From: Ruminococcus flavefaciens
GTDB lineage: Bacteria > Bacillota > Clostridia > Oscillospirales > Ruminococcaceae
Assembly: GCF_900143025.1 (NCBI RefSeq)
Contig: NZ_FRCT01000011.1
Coordinates: forward strand, 40,017-104,016
Direction: 5' to 3'
Length of the DNA stretch: 64,000 bases
Position numbers and translations under genes: made by a program. The notes below the pieces were generated by a model. It did not search any database. It saw nothing but the letters and a program-made list of their open reading frames with translations, and had not been told where the DNA came from. Of this stretch, positions 37,583-46,823 are shown piece after piece (within the stretch, counting starts at the first letter, position 1; the number at the start of each line of letters is the position of its first letter).

Positions 37583-39502
37583 ATGGATAGACCAATAGAA
37601 ATCGCTGTCATCGTCGCGGGAATCGACGAAGAGTACCAGAACGCTGTTTTAGACGGAATAAAGAAATGCGCCAAAAGATACCGTGCTAATATTTCCTGTT
37701 TCTGTTCATTCAGCGGCGTCCTCTCCAGCCGAAAATTCGACGTTGGCGAATACAACATCTTCAACCTGATAAACTACGAAAAGTTTGACGGAATGATACT
37801 TCTCACAAATACCATCAGCGATGCTATCGTAAAGGAAAAAATTATTTCAAAGGTAAAAAGCTCAGGACTTCCCGTAGCCGTCCTCGACTGCGACGACTAT
37901 CCCGAGTTCTATAACATAAGCATAGACAATTATAAGGCGATGCGCTCACTTGTAGATCATATACTTGAGGAGCATAAGGTCACTCTTGTAAACTTCATTT
38001 CAGGACCTCTTGCCAACCCCGAAGCTTCTGCAAGACTGAACGCTTTCTATGACTCTATGGACGCTCATTCCGTGCCTGTAGACAACGACCGCGTGTACTT
38101 AGGCGAATTCAGAGCGGCTGACGGCAAAAAGGGCGTGGATCAGTTCATAAGCTCGGGTATGCCTCGTCCTCAGGCTATAATATGTGCCAATGACGCAATG
38201 GCACTTGCCGCTATAGAGGAGCTCAACAATTTCGGCTATAATGTTCCCGACGACGTCATAGTAACAGGCTTTGACAACACATACAACGCCCAGCATCACG
38301 TACCCTCACTTACGACAGTATCCCGTCCTCTCGAAGAGGCAGGCTACAAAGCCTGCGAGATACTCATAAAGAAAGCAAACGGCAAGGAATACGACGAGGA
38401 TACTGTTTTTGAGGCAGTTCCTGTATTTAATGAAAGCTGCGGCTGTAAAAGTGAATCCAGGAACAATGCAGACGAATTCAAAGCGTCTTCCTATAAGCTG
38501 CTCAATAAATGCAGAAGGGATATCTCTCTCCTCAACCGCATGACCACAGAGCTTGCCGAAAAGGACGAACTTGACGACAATCTCCGTACTGTCGCCTGCT
38601 TTATACGCGATATAAAATGCGACAGATTTTGCATTTGCCTCTGTTCAAACTGGGACGAGGTCTCATCAGGCAATTCGGCAAATAGTACTCAAAACAATTT
38701 CCAGACCAAGGGGTATACCACAAAAATGAGTGCTCCCCTGATATTTGACAACGGTACAAATATCCCCGTCAAGGAGTTCCCAAGCTCGGATATGCACCCT
38801 GTCCCCCTGAACAACGGCGGAAATATCAGCTTCTTTATGCCGCTTCATTTCCGCGAATATTGTCTTGGATACTATATCTTTGTAAACAGTGATTTTCCAA
38901 CAAAGAGCCTTATCTGTCATTCCCTCATGCTGAATATCAGCAACTCCATAGAAAATATCAGAAAGCTGATACACATGAACGACATGATAAAGGAGCTGGA
39001 CCGCCTTTACGTCATCGACCCGCTCTGCAATATCTACAACAGAAACGGCTTTATCAGAGAAGCGGATAAAATGGTGAAAAAGTGCCTTGATACTAACCAG
39101 AAGCTCCTTATCGCATTCATAGATATGGACGGACTGAAGCTGATAAACGATAACTTTGGTCATAAGGAGGGTGACTTTGCACTCCAGCAGTTTGCCAACG
39201 TTATAAGCGAATGCTGCCGCGGCGGCAGGATATGCGCACGTTTCGGCGGTGATGAATTCATTATCTTCGGCGAAAATGCTTACGATGAGGACATAGAGGC
39301 TCTTGAAAGCGTTTTCCACGTTCAGCTTAAAAAGATGAACCGCCTTATCAACAAGCCATATGAGCTTGATGCAAGTATAGGCACCATAGTTACAGAAGTT
39401 GATGCCGATACCACACTTTTCAACCTCATAACACGAGCAGACGAGATAATGTACGAGGAGAAAAAACGTAAACGCACATCTCGTTATTTAAGGCATGATT
39501 AA
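37583..39502 (+). CDS. LacI-type sugar-binding domain fused to a diguanylate cyclase
   Basis: A 639-residue cytoplasmic protein. Residues 1-295 form a periplasmic-binding-protein-like sugar domain of the LacI/GalR C-terminal type (IEIAVIVAGIDEEYQNAV, AIICANDAMALAAIEEL, VPDDVIVTGFDNTYNAQHH). The LacI helix-turn-helix is absent. A linker of about 180 residues (possibly GAF-like) with a helical stretch precedes the GGDEF domain. The active site is RFGGDEFIIFG with GGDEF at residues 555-559, so cyclic-di-GMP synthesis is expected. The signature is intact, and no RxxD inhibitory site is obvious. An upstream ATG at 37532 is in frame, but AAAGGGG precedes the ATG at 37583. It probably reports intracellular sugar to c-di-GMP. 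Confidence 0.9.
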   Translation: MDRPIEIAVIVAGIDEEYQNAVLDGIKKCAKRYRANISCFCSFSGVLSSRKFDVGEYNIFNLINYEKFDGMILLTNTISDAIVKEKIISKVKSSGLPVAVLDCDDYPEFYNISIDNYKAMRSLVDHILEEHKVTLVNFISGPLANPEASARLNAFYDSMDAHSVPVDNDRVYLGEFRAADGKKGVDQFISSGMPRPQAIICANDAMALAAIEELNNFGYNVPDDVIVTGFDNTYNAQHHVPSLTTVSRPLEEAGYKACEILIKKANGKEYDEDTVFEAVPVFNESCGCKSESRNNADEFKASSYKLLNKCRRDISLLNRMTTELAEKDELDDNLRTVACFIRDIKCDRFCICLCSNWDEVSSGNSANSTQNNFQTKGYTTKMSAPLIFDNGTNIPVKEFPSSDMHPVPLNNGGNISFFMPLHFREYCLGYYIFVNSDFPTKSLICHSLMLNISNSIENIRKLIHMNDMIKELDRLYVIDPLCNIYNRNGFIREADKMVKKCLDTNQKLLIAFIDMDGLKLINDNFGHKEGDFALQQFANVISECCRGGRICARFGGDEFIIFGENAYDEDIEALESVFHVQLKKMNRLINKPYELDASIGTIVTEVDADTTLFNLITRADEIMYEEKKRKRTSRYLRHD

Positions 39503-39510
39503 TACGATAA

Positions 39511-39545
39511 AAACGCCCCGATCATCACATATCGGGGCGTAAATA
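39511..39545. terminator. Bidirectional hairpin between GGDEF and cls genes
   Basis: ACGCCCCGAT pairs with ATCGGGGCGT. A/T-rich flanks on both sides make it a weak terminator for the two convergent genes. Confidence 0.65.
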
Positions 39546-41078
39546 TCATAACAATGGTGCAAACATATTAAGGAAAGCTCCCGCGATCTTTTTGAAGACG
39601 GAACGGCTGTTGCAGTCCTCCATTGTAATAAGCTGTGAGATCTCAGCTGTTTTGTTGAAATCCTGCACCATTTTCCTTATTACCGAGCACTCATAAAGTA
39701 CGCTCCCGCACTCAAAATGCAGATAAAAGCTTCTGTAATCGAAATTGATAGTTCCTACAAGTGCGGTCTTACCATCTGCAACGCAGGTCTTTGCGTGAAT
39801 AAATCCGGGGGTATACTCATATATCCTTACTCCCATAGCAGTAAGCTGCGTGTAATTGTTCCATGCGATCATATGCACGTACCACTTATCGGGAATATGC
39901 GGAGTTATTATCCTGACATCTACACCCTTTTTCGCTGCAAAGCCCAGAGCGTTCGTCATCTCCTCGTCAAGTATAAGATAAGGAGTCGTAATGCAGACAT
40001 ACTCACGGGCATTATTTATAAGTTCAAGATACACCCTTTTTCCCACAGGCTCCTCGTCAAGGGGAGAATCCGAAAAGGGCTGTACAAAGCCGTCACCTAC
40101 CGGCATCGAAAGATACTGCGGCATTCTGGGCTTGAATTTCAGCATCTCGCTGCTTTCAGCCTTTTCCCAGAGCTGAAGGAACATTACCGTATAATTCCAC
40201 ACAGCCTGTCCACGTATCATAACAGCCGTATCCTTCCAGTGACCGAAACGCTCCTTGCGGTTGATATACTCATCGCCGATATTAGTACCGCCGTTAAAGG
40301 CTGTAATACCGTCGATAATGACTATCTTCCTGTGATCGCGGTTATTCTGAACAGAAGAGATCATGGGACGGAATGGATTGAACACCTTGCACTTTATGCC
40401 ATTATCTGCAAGACGGCGGAATGGCTTGACAGAGTTCAGCATACCTGTGCCTATACCGTCATACATAAGCCTTACATCTACTCCCTCAGCAGCTTTCCTT
40501 ATGAGGAGTTCTGATATGGTGTCAAACATATAGCCCTCGGTGATAATAAAGAATTCAAGGAAAATAAAGTGCTTTGCCGACTTTATCTCCTCCACAAGCT
40601 TTTCAAACTGTATCTCACCGAAGGGAAAATACTCTGCATGGAGATTTCTGTAGACGGGATACATACCGTAATCGGCAACATATCTTGCAAGATTAAGTGC
40701 ATCGGGACACATTGCCGAAAGCTCATTCATTACGTCTTTGTCCTGCACAAGCAGTTCTCTTGTCTGCTTCTGGTTGCGCATATCAAGGGATTTCGGGAAC
40801 TGCTGTGAAAGCTTCAGGAAAAGATAGGATATACCTCCCATAATGGGAAAAACGCTTATTATGACTATCCATGCCACACGGTAGGAAATGGGCTCATTCT
40901 TGTTTGTGATGTATACTGCAAGGATTATGTCCAGTATTATAAGAGCAAAATATACAAAGTAAAAGCGTCCGCCGAGACTCGTTACAGCAAGCATGAGAAA
41001 CGCTATCTGAAGCAGGAGAAGTATGACAAAGGCAGCATTTGTACCGAGAATACTGCTGAGATGCTTTTTTATTTTCAT
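39546..41078 (-). CDS. cls: Cardiolipin synthase
   Basis: A 510-residue phospholipase D-superfamily enzyme that joins two phosphatidylglycerols into cardiolipin in the membrane. Two N-terminal membrane helices (about residues 10-85) are followed by two HKD half-sites: HRKIVIIDGITAFNGGTNIG in the first lobe and HAKTCVADGKTALVGTINFD in the second. The length is normal for bacterial Cls. AGGAGGTGG lies 7 bases before the ATG. Single-gene unit with its own promoter. Confidence 0.93.
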   Translation of the reverse strand: MKIKKHLSSILGTNAAFVILLLLQIAFLMLAVTSLGGRFYFVYFALIILDIILAVYITNKNEPISYRVAWIVIISVFPIMGGISYLFLKLSQQFPKSLDMRNQKQTRELLVQDKDVMNELSAMCPDALNLARYVADYGMYPVYRNLHAEYFPFGEIQFEKLVEEIKSAKHFIFLEFFIITEGYMFDTISELLIRKAAEGVDVRLMYDGIGTGMLNSVKPFRRLADNGIKCKVFNPFRPMISSVQNNRDHRKIVIIDGITAFNGGTNIGDEYINRKERFGHWKDTAVMIRGQAVWNYTVMFLQLWEKAESSEMLKFKPRMPQYLSMPVGDGFVQPFSDSPLDEEPVGKRVYLELINNAREYVCITTPYLILDEEMTNALGFAAKKGVDVRIITPHIPDKWYVHMIAWNNYTQLTAMGVRIYEYTPGFIHAKTCVADGKTALVGTINFDYRSFYLHFECGSVLYECSVIRKMVQDFNKTAEISQLITMEDCNSRSVFKKIAGAFLNMFAPLL

Positions 41079-41105
41079 TTTCCACCTCCTGATGATGATA
41101 TTAGA

Positions 41106-41134
41106 ATTATACCATAATTTTTCACAAATAACAA
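41106..41134 (-). promoter_or_regulatory. Promoter of cls
   Basis: On the minus strand TTGTTA and TATAAT are 17 bases apart, about 30 bases before the ATG. Confidence 0.65.
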
Positions 41135-41207
41135 TACCGCAAAGTCAAATGCTAAAACGGATATATGCACATTCCGTGCTTATTAATATATGAAAGGAAT
41201 GATAGAC

Positions 41208-41642
41208 ATGAACAATATCAGACCCTATGAGAGAAACGTATATTACTATGAGACTGACAAAATGAAGATAATGCACCATTCAAACTATATTAGGATATTC
41301 GAGGAGACAAGAGTCCACTTTATGACGGAAGCAGGAATGCCCTTTGAGCAGATAGAAGCCAAAGGAGTCCTCATGCCCGTGCTATCGGTAGAATGTAAAT
41401 ACAAGCGTCCCCTTACTTTCGACGAACCATTTGCAGTATACCCCAAAATCGTAAAGTTTAACGGTACAACTCTCCATATCGAATATAAGCTGATAAGCAG
41501 AAAAACAGGAGAGGTCTGCGTAGAGGGAAGCTCCTCCCACTGCTTCACCGATCTTGATATGAAACCGCTTCGCACCAAAAATAAATATCCCGACATATAT
41601 AAGTTATTCGCGGATTACAACGGATATGAAATAAAGGACTGA
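41208..41642 (+). CDS. Acyl-CoA/acyl-carrier thioesterase of the 4HBT hot-dog fold
   Basis: A 144-residue hot-dog thioesterase. The YETDKMKIMHHSNYIRIFEETRVHFM segment holds the 4HBT/YbgC active-site pattern (YxTDxxxxxHHxxYxRxFEE), which positions Asp and His for thioester hydrolysis. The frame can begin at 41190, but GAAAGGA lies 9 bases before the ATG at 41208. The substrate acyl group is not predictable. It diverges from cls, so a lipid role is possible but unproved. Confidence 0.9.
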   Translation: MNNIRPYERNVYYYETDKMKIMHHSNYIRIFEETRVHFMTEAGMPFEQIEAKGVLMPVLSVECKYKRPLTFDEPFAVYPKIVKFNGTTLHIEYKLISRKTGEVCVEGSSSHCFTDLDMKPLRTKNKYPDIYKLFADYNGYEIKD

Positions 41643-41646
41643 TAAA

Positions 41647-41676
41647 AAAGCTCCGAGGCATAAACCTCGGAGCTTT
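41647..41676. terminator. Bidirectional terminator between thioesterase and GH97
   Basis: A 12-base perfect stem, AAAGCTCCGAGG with CCTCGGAGCTTT. The minus strand continues into six T. Confidence 0.9.
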
Positions 41677-41680
41677 ATCA

Positions 41681-44600
41681 TTACTTGGAAATGATCTTTT
41701 TGCGGAACATGATAAGGTCGAAAGCATCTATCATCTCGTCCTTACAGAGGTCAGCCGCAGCGAACTGCTGCTTGTTGAAGGTCGCAGAACCGAGGAGATA
41801 TCTCTGCATGAGAACAAGATCGGCAACGCTGAATTCGCCGTCAAGGTTCACATCGCCCTCCACATCTTCATTCGGTATAGCAACAGCTATTCTGTCAATT
41901 GAAGGTCCGTAGCCCTTATCGTTATACAGCTTGATGGTATTCACGCCCTCCTTGAGCTTAACTGTAGTATCAGCAGCCGCAATACCCGACCAGTCGTTCC
42001 TGTTAGCATAAAGTCCGTCAAGAGTTGTGGCATAAGAGCCGTTTACATCTATTTTCAGGCTTCTTCTTTCGCCCGATACATAGTAGATACGGAGCTTATA
42101 GTCCCCTGCCTTATCCACCTTAACATTCTCGAATGTAACGTAGTTTGAAGCATTTCCGCCTACATAGCCAACATACGCATTGCCAGAGCTGTACTTGCCG
42201 TTCTTATCGGCAGTAATCGAAGCCTGTCCCGAAAGCTTAGCATTTTCAGCCTCATAGAACTTGAAATTGCTGTAAGGAGTTGTGAGCTTCATGCCGCTCT
42301 TTGTTATCTTCATGACAAAACCGCCGTTAGCAAGGAGCTTCTCCTCGATAACGCTGTCCTTTGTAACGTCCCTTATTATCCTGACCTCTATCTCGCTGCC
42401 GTCCTTGTTGTCGCCGAAGATATACGCAGTATATTCGCCCTCGTCATCAATAAGGTCGCTGAGCTTTATGGATATGCTCCTTGCAGAAAGCGTAGACGCA
42501 CCTATATACCAGTTGCTGCCGCTTCTTCTTGCGGTAACATTGAACTGCATAGGTCTGCCGTCCAGAACCTTCATATCGTCCCATTTTACAGGCACATCAT
42601 TGAGGAAAGGCAGAGCCTTGTTGCCCTGATAGGTATATACAGACTGAGCAAAATGCTGAACGCCCGACTCTATATTCACCGTATCTGCAAGTGCAAAGCC
42701 TGCTGTAGCCTTTATGCCGTATATCGGCACACCTGTAGGAGTAAAGTCAGCAGAGCCTACAACGTTTCTTGTGAATGTATAGGTTATACGATTTGCAAGT
42801 GAAGGACTTGTTCCCCACTTATAGAACTCCGTACCGTTTACAGCTTCGTATGAAACTATATTCGGATACGTTCTGCTTTCGCCTCTCGGCAGAGTACAGC
42901 CGTGGAAAAGCACCATAAGCTTATTCTTTGCGGCTATGCTTGCACAGAGGTACATCTGCTTCATGGTCTCCTGAGTATCGCTTTCGTAATAATCCACCTT
43001 TACGCCGCTTACTCCCAGACCCTTTATGCGCTCGAACTCACGGACAATAGTTGCTTCGTCAAGAAGCGAATAGTAAGGATATGCAGGGTGTCCTGCGCTG
43101 TCCTTATATCCTGAATGTCCCTTGTTGTTTACACCGTACCACAGATAAATGCCTATGCCCTTCTTTGCACCGTATTCGCAGAGCTCCTTTACCTTTGCCG
43201 CACTGTCGTCCCAGAGTGCCCAGCCGAAATCGAGACACACATAGTCCCAGCCGTTTTCAGCCGCAAAGTCGATATAGTCCTTCTGTGTGTGGTACTCTAT
43301 AGGTGAGTCACCGCCGCTGCTCCACCATGACCATGCCACCTTGCCCGGCTTTATCCAGCTCGTATCATCAAGCACTGAAGGCGGATTGAGGTTGAGGATA
43401 AGGTCACTTGAAGCCATATCGTTGAGATTATCGGCAATTATAGCAGCTCTCCACGGAGTATGGAAGGCATTTTTCATAGTCACCGAGGAAGCCTTCATTC
43501 CGAAACGCCATGTAAGCGCCCGAGAACCGCCTGTTGTCTTTAAATAGCCTGCACAGTAAGGGTCGCTCTCATTGAAAACATTTGCCTCCGAAAGCAGAAC
43601 CCAGTATTTATTATTGAAATTACCCGTGAGCGGTACCGAATAATCAGCCCACGCACTTGTCATTTTGTCAACATTGAATTCCGTAAAATCCCATTCATAG
43701 GTAGCATTAGGGATATTGCCCCAGAGAGTGCCCTGCTTCGGGAATACTACCTGACTTGCCTCCTCCTTTATGGTCGCACCGTGATCGAGAGCGTATCTGA
43801 AAGCCATGCCGTCATCGTACATACGCACATATACCGTAAGTGTGGAACTGCCCTTTTTGAGTGGGAACGAAGTCTCGTTGTAATGATTGCGGTAAGTACT
43901 GTGCTTGCCGAATGGCATAGTATATGTATCGTCATACTCCACTACAGACGCAGCAGGAGCAGTCTGCGAAAAGCCGCTTGACAAGTCCTCTGTAGTTGTA
44001 ACGAAACCAAGCTTTGAAGGCTCTATGACAGTACCTATACTGCCGTGACTGTTCTTATGCACGGAATAGTAATAGCTTCCGCGGGAATCTACCCAGAATT
44101 TGGTTATGAGAGTCTTGTCGGGAGAACAGCTTTCCAGTTCGGGAACGCTTGTGAGCGGAGTGCCGTTTTCGGAGACTGATATCTCCTCCTCGGGAACAGC
44201 CTCTCCCTCTTTTATGGTATTCTCCTCAAAGGTATAAAGATACATCGGATCATCGGGAAGTATAGCTGCCTGCTGAGCAGTAAGCGCATAGCCATAAAGC
44301 GCAACATCGTCCACACAAGCTTTAATATCGTTGTCCGAATAGACTGAATGACCGATCGAATTGTAGATATAAGACGGCAGAACACCTTCACTGAAAAGGC
44401 TGTTCATAGTATCAGTAAGTGTATCAGCCTCGCTTATGCTTTGCAGCTTTCCGTCAATATAAAATTCCGCCTTTGTCTTTGAGTACACAGCCGTAAGCTC
44501 ATGCCATTTTCCGCTGTCGGGAGCAGACTCTACATCAAATATAGCCCTGTGCTTGTCGTCGTTCTCGGTAGTCGTTCCCTTGCCCACGAATATACTTGTT

Positions 44601-45049
44601 CTGAAAGCCTTCTTATCCTTCAGGTCAATGGAGATATCGGGTGAAGAATAGCTCGGTGCCGCACCTGCTCCGAAGGGTACGGGCGAGAACTGATAAAGTC
44701 TTGTGTAGTTTCCTGCATCGCTGTCCAGCTTATACTTCAATGAAAAGCTGAAACCGTTCTCGCAGCCCTTGGCGAACATTGCAGGCAGCTGTAACCAGCC
44801 GCTGCCGAAGGAGTCGCCGTGAAGGTCGAGCACATCTGACTTCAATGTGCTGTCATAAACTACCGCCGCGCTGCCGCCCTTTATAACGGCATCGCCAGCA
44901 GCCGAGCCCTGACTGGCTACAACTGCATTGGAATAGTTCATTGCTGCATTTGCTGCGCTGCTCCGCGGTATCATCTGTACCGACGGCTGTATCAGTACAC
45001 ATAATGCCGCAGCTGTACTGATAGATTTGTGGATCAAGTTTTTCCTCAA
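41681..45049 (-). CDS. GH97 glycosidase with LamG module, CBM35-like module and dockerin
   Basis: A secreted 1122-residue enzyme. The signal peptide is at 1-34, a LamG-like module at about 40-270, and the GH97 N-terminal beta-sandwich at about 310-555. The TIM barrel at about 560-860 contains AWSWWSSGGDSPIEYHTQKD, YVCLDFGWALW and GVKVDYYESDTQE. A CBM35/CBM6-like module (FYEAENAKLSGQASI) is at about 933-1055, and a dockerin follows (GDVNLDGEFSVADLVLMQRY and LCKDEMIDAFDLIMFRKKII). GH97 contains inverting alpha-glucosidases and retaining alpha-galactosidases; the Asp of KVDYY fits the retaining branch, but I would not assign it firmly. The start is TTG, 8 bases after AGAGGG. Confidence 0.9.
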   Translation of the reverse strand: MRKNLIHKSISTAAALCVLIQPSVQMIPRSSAANAAMNYSNAVVASQGSAAGDAVIKGGSAAVVYDSTLKSDVLDLHGDSFGSGWLQLPAMFAKGCENGFSFSLKYKLDSDAGNYTRLYQFSPVPFGAGAAPSYSSPDISIDLKDKKAFRTSIFVGKGTTTENDDKHRAIFDVESAPDSGKWHELTAVYSKTKAEFYIDGKLQSISEADTLTDTMNSLFSEGVLPSYIYNSIGHSVYSDNDIKACVDDVALYGYALTAQQAAILPDDPMYLYTFEENTIKEGEAVPEEEISVSENGTPLTSVPELESCSPDKTLITKFWVDSRGSYYYSVHKNSHGSIGTVIEPSKLGFVTTTEDLSSGFSQTAPAASVVEYDDTYTMPFGKHSTYRNHYNETSFPLKKGSSTLTVYVRMYDDGMAFRYALDHGATIKEEASQVVFPKQGTLWGNIPNATYEWDFTEFNVDKMTSAWADYSVPLTGNFNNKYWVLLSEANVFNESDPYCAGYLKTTGGSRALTWRFGMKASSVTMKNAFHTPWRAAIIADNLNDMASSDLILNLNPPSVLDDTSWIKPGKVAWSWWSSGGDSPIEYHTQKDYIDFAAENGWDYVCLDFGWALWDDSAAKVKELCEYGAKKGIGIYLWYGVNNKGHSGYKDSAGHPAYPYYSLLDEATIVREFERIKGLGVSGVKVDYYESDTQETMKQMYLCASIAAKNKLMVLFHGCTLPRGESRTYPNIVSYEAVNGTEFYKWGTSPSLANRITYTFTRNVVGSADFTPTGVPIYGIKATAGFALADTVNIESGVQHFAQSVYTYQGNKALPFLNDVPVKWDDMKVLDGRPMQFNVTARRSGSNWYIGASTLSARSISIKLSDLIDDEGEYTAYIFGDNKDGSEIEVRIIRDVTKDSVIEEKLLANGGFVMKITKSGMKLTTPYSNFKFYEAENAKLSGQASITADKNGKYSSGNAYVGYVGGNASNYVTFENVKVDKAGDYKLRIYYVSGERRSLKIDVNGSYATTLDGLYANRNDWSGIAAADTTVKLKEGVNTIKLYNDKGYGPSIDRIAVAIPNEDVEGDVNLDGEFSVADLVLMQRYLLGSATFNKQQFAAADLCKDEMIDAFDLIMFRKKIISK

Positions 45050-45224
45050 TTTTAATACCCTCTTTCTATAACATAATTATATTACCACTTCCTTAGTAAG
45101 AAGTGCATAATTTTATTACAATCCCGTTCTGTAATTTGTCTATTTTATATATTATACATCTATCCATTTATTATTTCAACCCCGATAATAAAGAAAAGGT
45201 GGATATTTTGCCAAAAATACAGTC

Positions 45225-45253
45225 TTTACACCATTTTCCATATATGGTAAAAT
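45225..45253 (+). promoter_or_regulatory. Promoter of the small cysteine peptidase gene
   Basis: TTTACA and TAAAAT are 17 bases apart, 17 bases before the ATG, so the leader is very short. Confidence 0.65.
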
Positions 45254-45270
45254 ATCATAGAGGTGATACA

Positions 45271-45633
45271 ATGGAAATATCTTATATTCACGAGCCTACC
45301 GACCTGCAATGCGGTCAGGCAGTACTGGCTATGGTGCTGAAAAAGACTCCCGAATACATATGCCGATACCTTGATAACGACCGTGAGACCGACCTTAAAG
45401 AGATGAAGCGCACCTTCCGCGAACACGGTGTTTACATATCCGATAACCGCATACAGGCAGAGGACAAATCACAACTCCCGCCTCTTTGCCTGCTCAGCCT
45501 TGAAACTCCCCGCTGCTGGCACTGGTCACTGTACTGCGAGGGCACCTTCTACGACCCCGAGCACGGCGTACTCGATGACTTCCCCGTATGCAGCCGGAAG
45601 TATTACTGGGAGCTGAGATGCAGCCTTGAATAA
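45271..45633 (+). CDS. Small papain-like (C39-like) cysteine peptidase domain protein
   Basis: This 120-residue protein is a bare C39-like fold. The catalytic Cys is in TDLQCGQAVLAMVL (about residue 14), and the His is in CWHWSLYCEGTFYDPEHG. The Asp that usually follows is present as YDPEHG. There is no signal peptide or transporter domain, so it is probably cytoplasmic. A longer frame back to 45103 exists, but it crosses the promoter; AGAGGTGATACA precedes the ATG at 45271. The partner is unknown; stand-alone domains of this kind can be immunity, toxin-processing or housekeeping proteins. Confidence 0.75.
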   Translation: MEISYIHEPTDLQCGQAVLAMVLKKTPEYICRYLDNDRETDLKEMKRTFREHGVYISDNRIQAEDKSQLPPLCLLSLETPRCWHWSLYCEGTFYDPEHGVLDDFPVCSRKYYWELRCSLE

Positions 45634-45691
45634 TGACGTAAATCCGTTGTTTTTCATAAAAAAATGCACTTTCGACCTGTAATAATATTTA

Positions 45692-45720
45692 TTGACAGAG
45701 TTCGTCAAAAGTGGTACAAT
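45692..45720 (+). promoter_or_regulatory. Promoter of the lipoprotein/radA group
   Basis: TTGACA and TACAAT are 17 bases apart. They are followed within 31 bases by a TTG start with GGGAGG. Confidence 0.75.
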
Positions 45721-45750
45721 AATTGTATATAAATCCGGGAGGCAATAACA

Positions 45751-46812
45751 TTGAATATAAAGAAAAACACTACCCTTATCATCATGGCAGCTGCTCTTTC
45801 CGCGTTTACGGGCTGCAACGAAACAAAGAAAGCAATTGAACCGCCGCCGAGCCTGCTTGATGTAAATTCCGCTCCATCTGATATCAGCTTCGACTGGCAG
45901 CAGCCCTTCAAGGCAACTATTGACAGTTTCAAAGGCTCTGAAAGATATTCAGATGACTCCATGTTCGATATATACGACCTTACAGGTGATGATATCCCTG
46001 AGCTTATAATCTCTCCGTCATCGGAGGCTTCATCAAAGTGTGATGTATATATGCTCATCGGCAGTAATGCCGATCTTATAGCTACTACAGGCTCATACGG
46101 CACCTTACAGTATATTCCCTCGCAGACAGCTATAGGCTTCTCATATGACGGCGAAACCTTCTCATTAGGAGAATACCTTACATTCAAGGAAGGAAGCTTC
46201 AATAAGGAGTTCGACTTCTTCAACAACTCGGGCAGCGCAGCATCAGGTGCTACGATACGCTATGAAATAAACGACAACGAGGTGACTCTTGCAAAGTATG
46301 AGGAGTATCTCCACCTTTACCGTGATTTCGTAACCGCTGAGGTGGGAAGAAAATACACCATGGGCGATAACGCTATAGACTATGCTCTCAACTATTCCCA
46401 GTGCTGGAGCAGCGTTATGAAGGACGATCAGAAGGCTTTATATAAGGAAAAGCTCTCTTCTATTCTTGCAGATCCCAATATCAAGGACGCTGCATTTGAG
46501 ATAATGGATCTTGATCTCAACGGTGTCCCCGAGGTAGTTGTCTCCACAGGTATCCTCAATGACTCAAAGGTATGTGTATTCTATCTCGAAGAGGACGGAA
46601 TAAAGGAACTTGATACCACCTGTGATACAGACGGCGGCATACACTTTGATGTAAATGCCAAAATATTCTACGCTACGGATTTTGACGGCAAGGTCCAGTG
46701 CTGGTCGCTTGCAGGCTCTGATATATCCAATTTCAAGCCATCTGACAGCACTATGCTCTGCGGAAGATTATATCCGCTCACAGCTGAAAACATAGATCTT
46801 GCCTTTGCTTGA
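45751..46812 (+). CDS. Lipoprotein with Asp/Asn-rich repeat motifs
   Basis: A 353-residue lipoprotein with lipobox SAFTGC (Cys at residue 23). Two copies of an integrin-like Asp-rich loop, YDLTGDDIPELIIS and MDLDLNGVPEVVVS, recall VCBS/FG-GAP or EF-hand-like calcium loops. The remainder is not recognised. The start is TTG, 8 bases after GGGAGG. It lies 11 bases before radA and under the same promoter, so it is probably transcribed with that gene; whether this has meaning is unclear. Confidence 0.7.
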   Translation: MNIKKNTTLIIMAAALSAFTGCNETKKAIEPPPSLLDVNSAPSDISFDWQQPFKATIDSFKGSERYSDDSMFDIYDLTGDDIPELIISPSSEASSKCDVYMLIGSNADLIATTGSYGTLQYIPSQTAIGFSYDGETFSLGEYLTFKEGSFNKEFDFFNNSGSAASGATIRYEINDNEVTLAKYEEYLHLYRDFVTAEVGRKYTMGDNAIDYALNYSQCWSSVMKDDQKALYKEKLSSILADPNIKDAAFEIMDLDLNGVPEVVVSTGILNDSKVCVFYLEEDGIKELDTTCDTDGGIHFDVNAKIFYATDFDGKVQCWSLAGSDISNFKPSDSTMLCGRLYPLTAENIDLAFA

Positions 46813-46823
46813 TGAGGTAAAAA

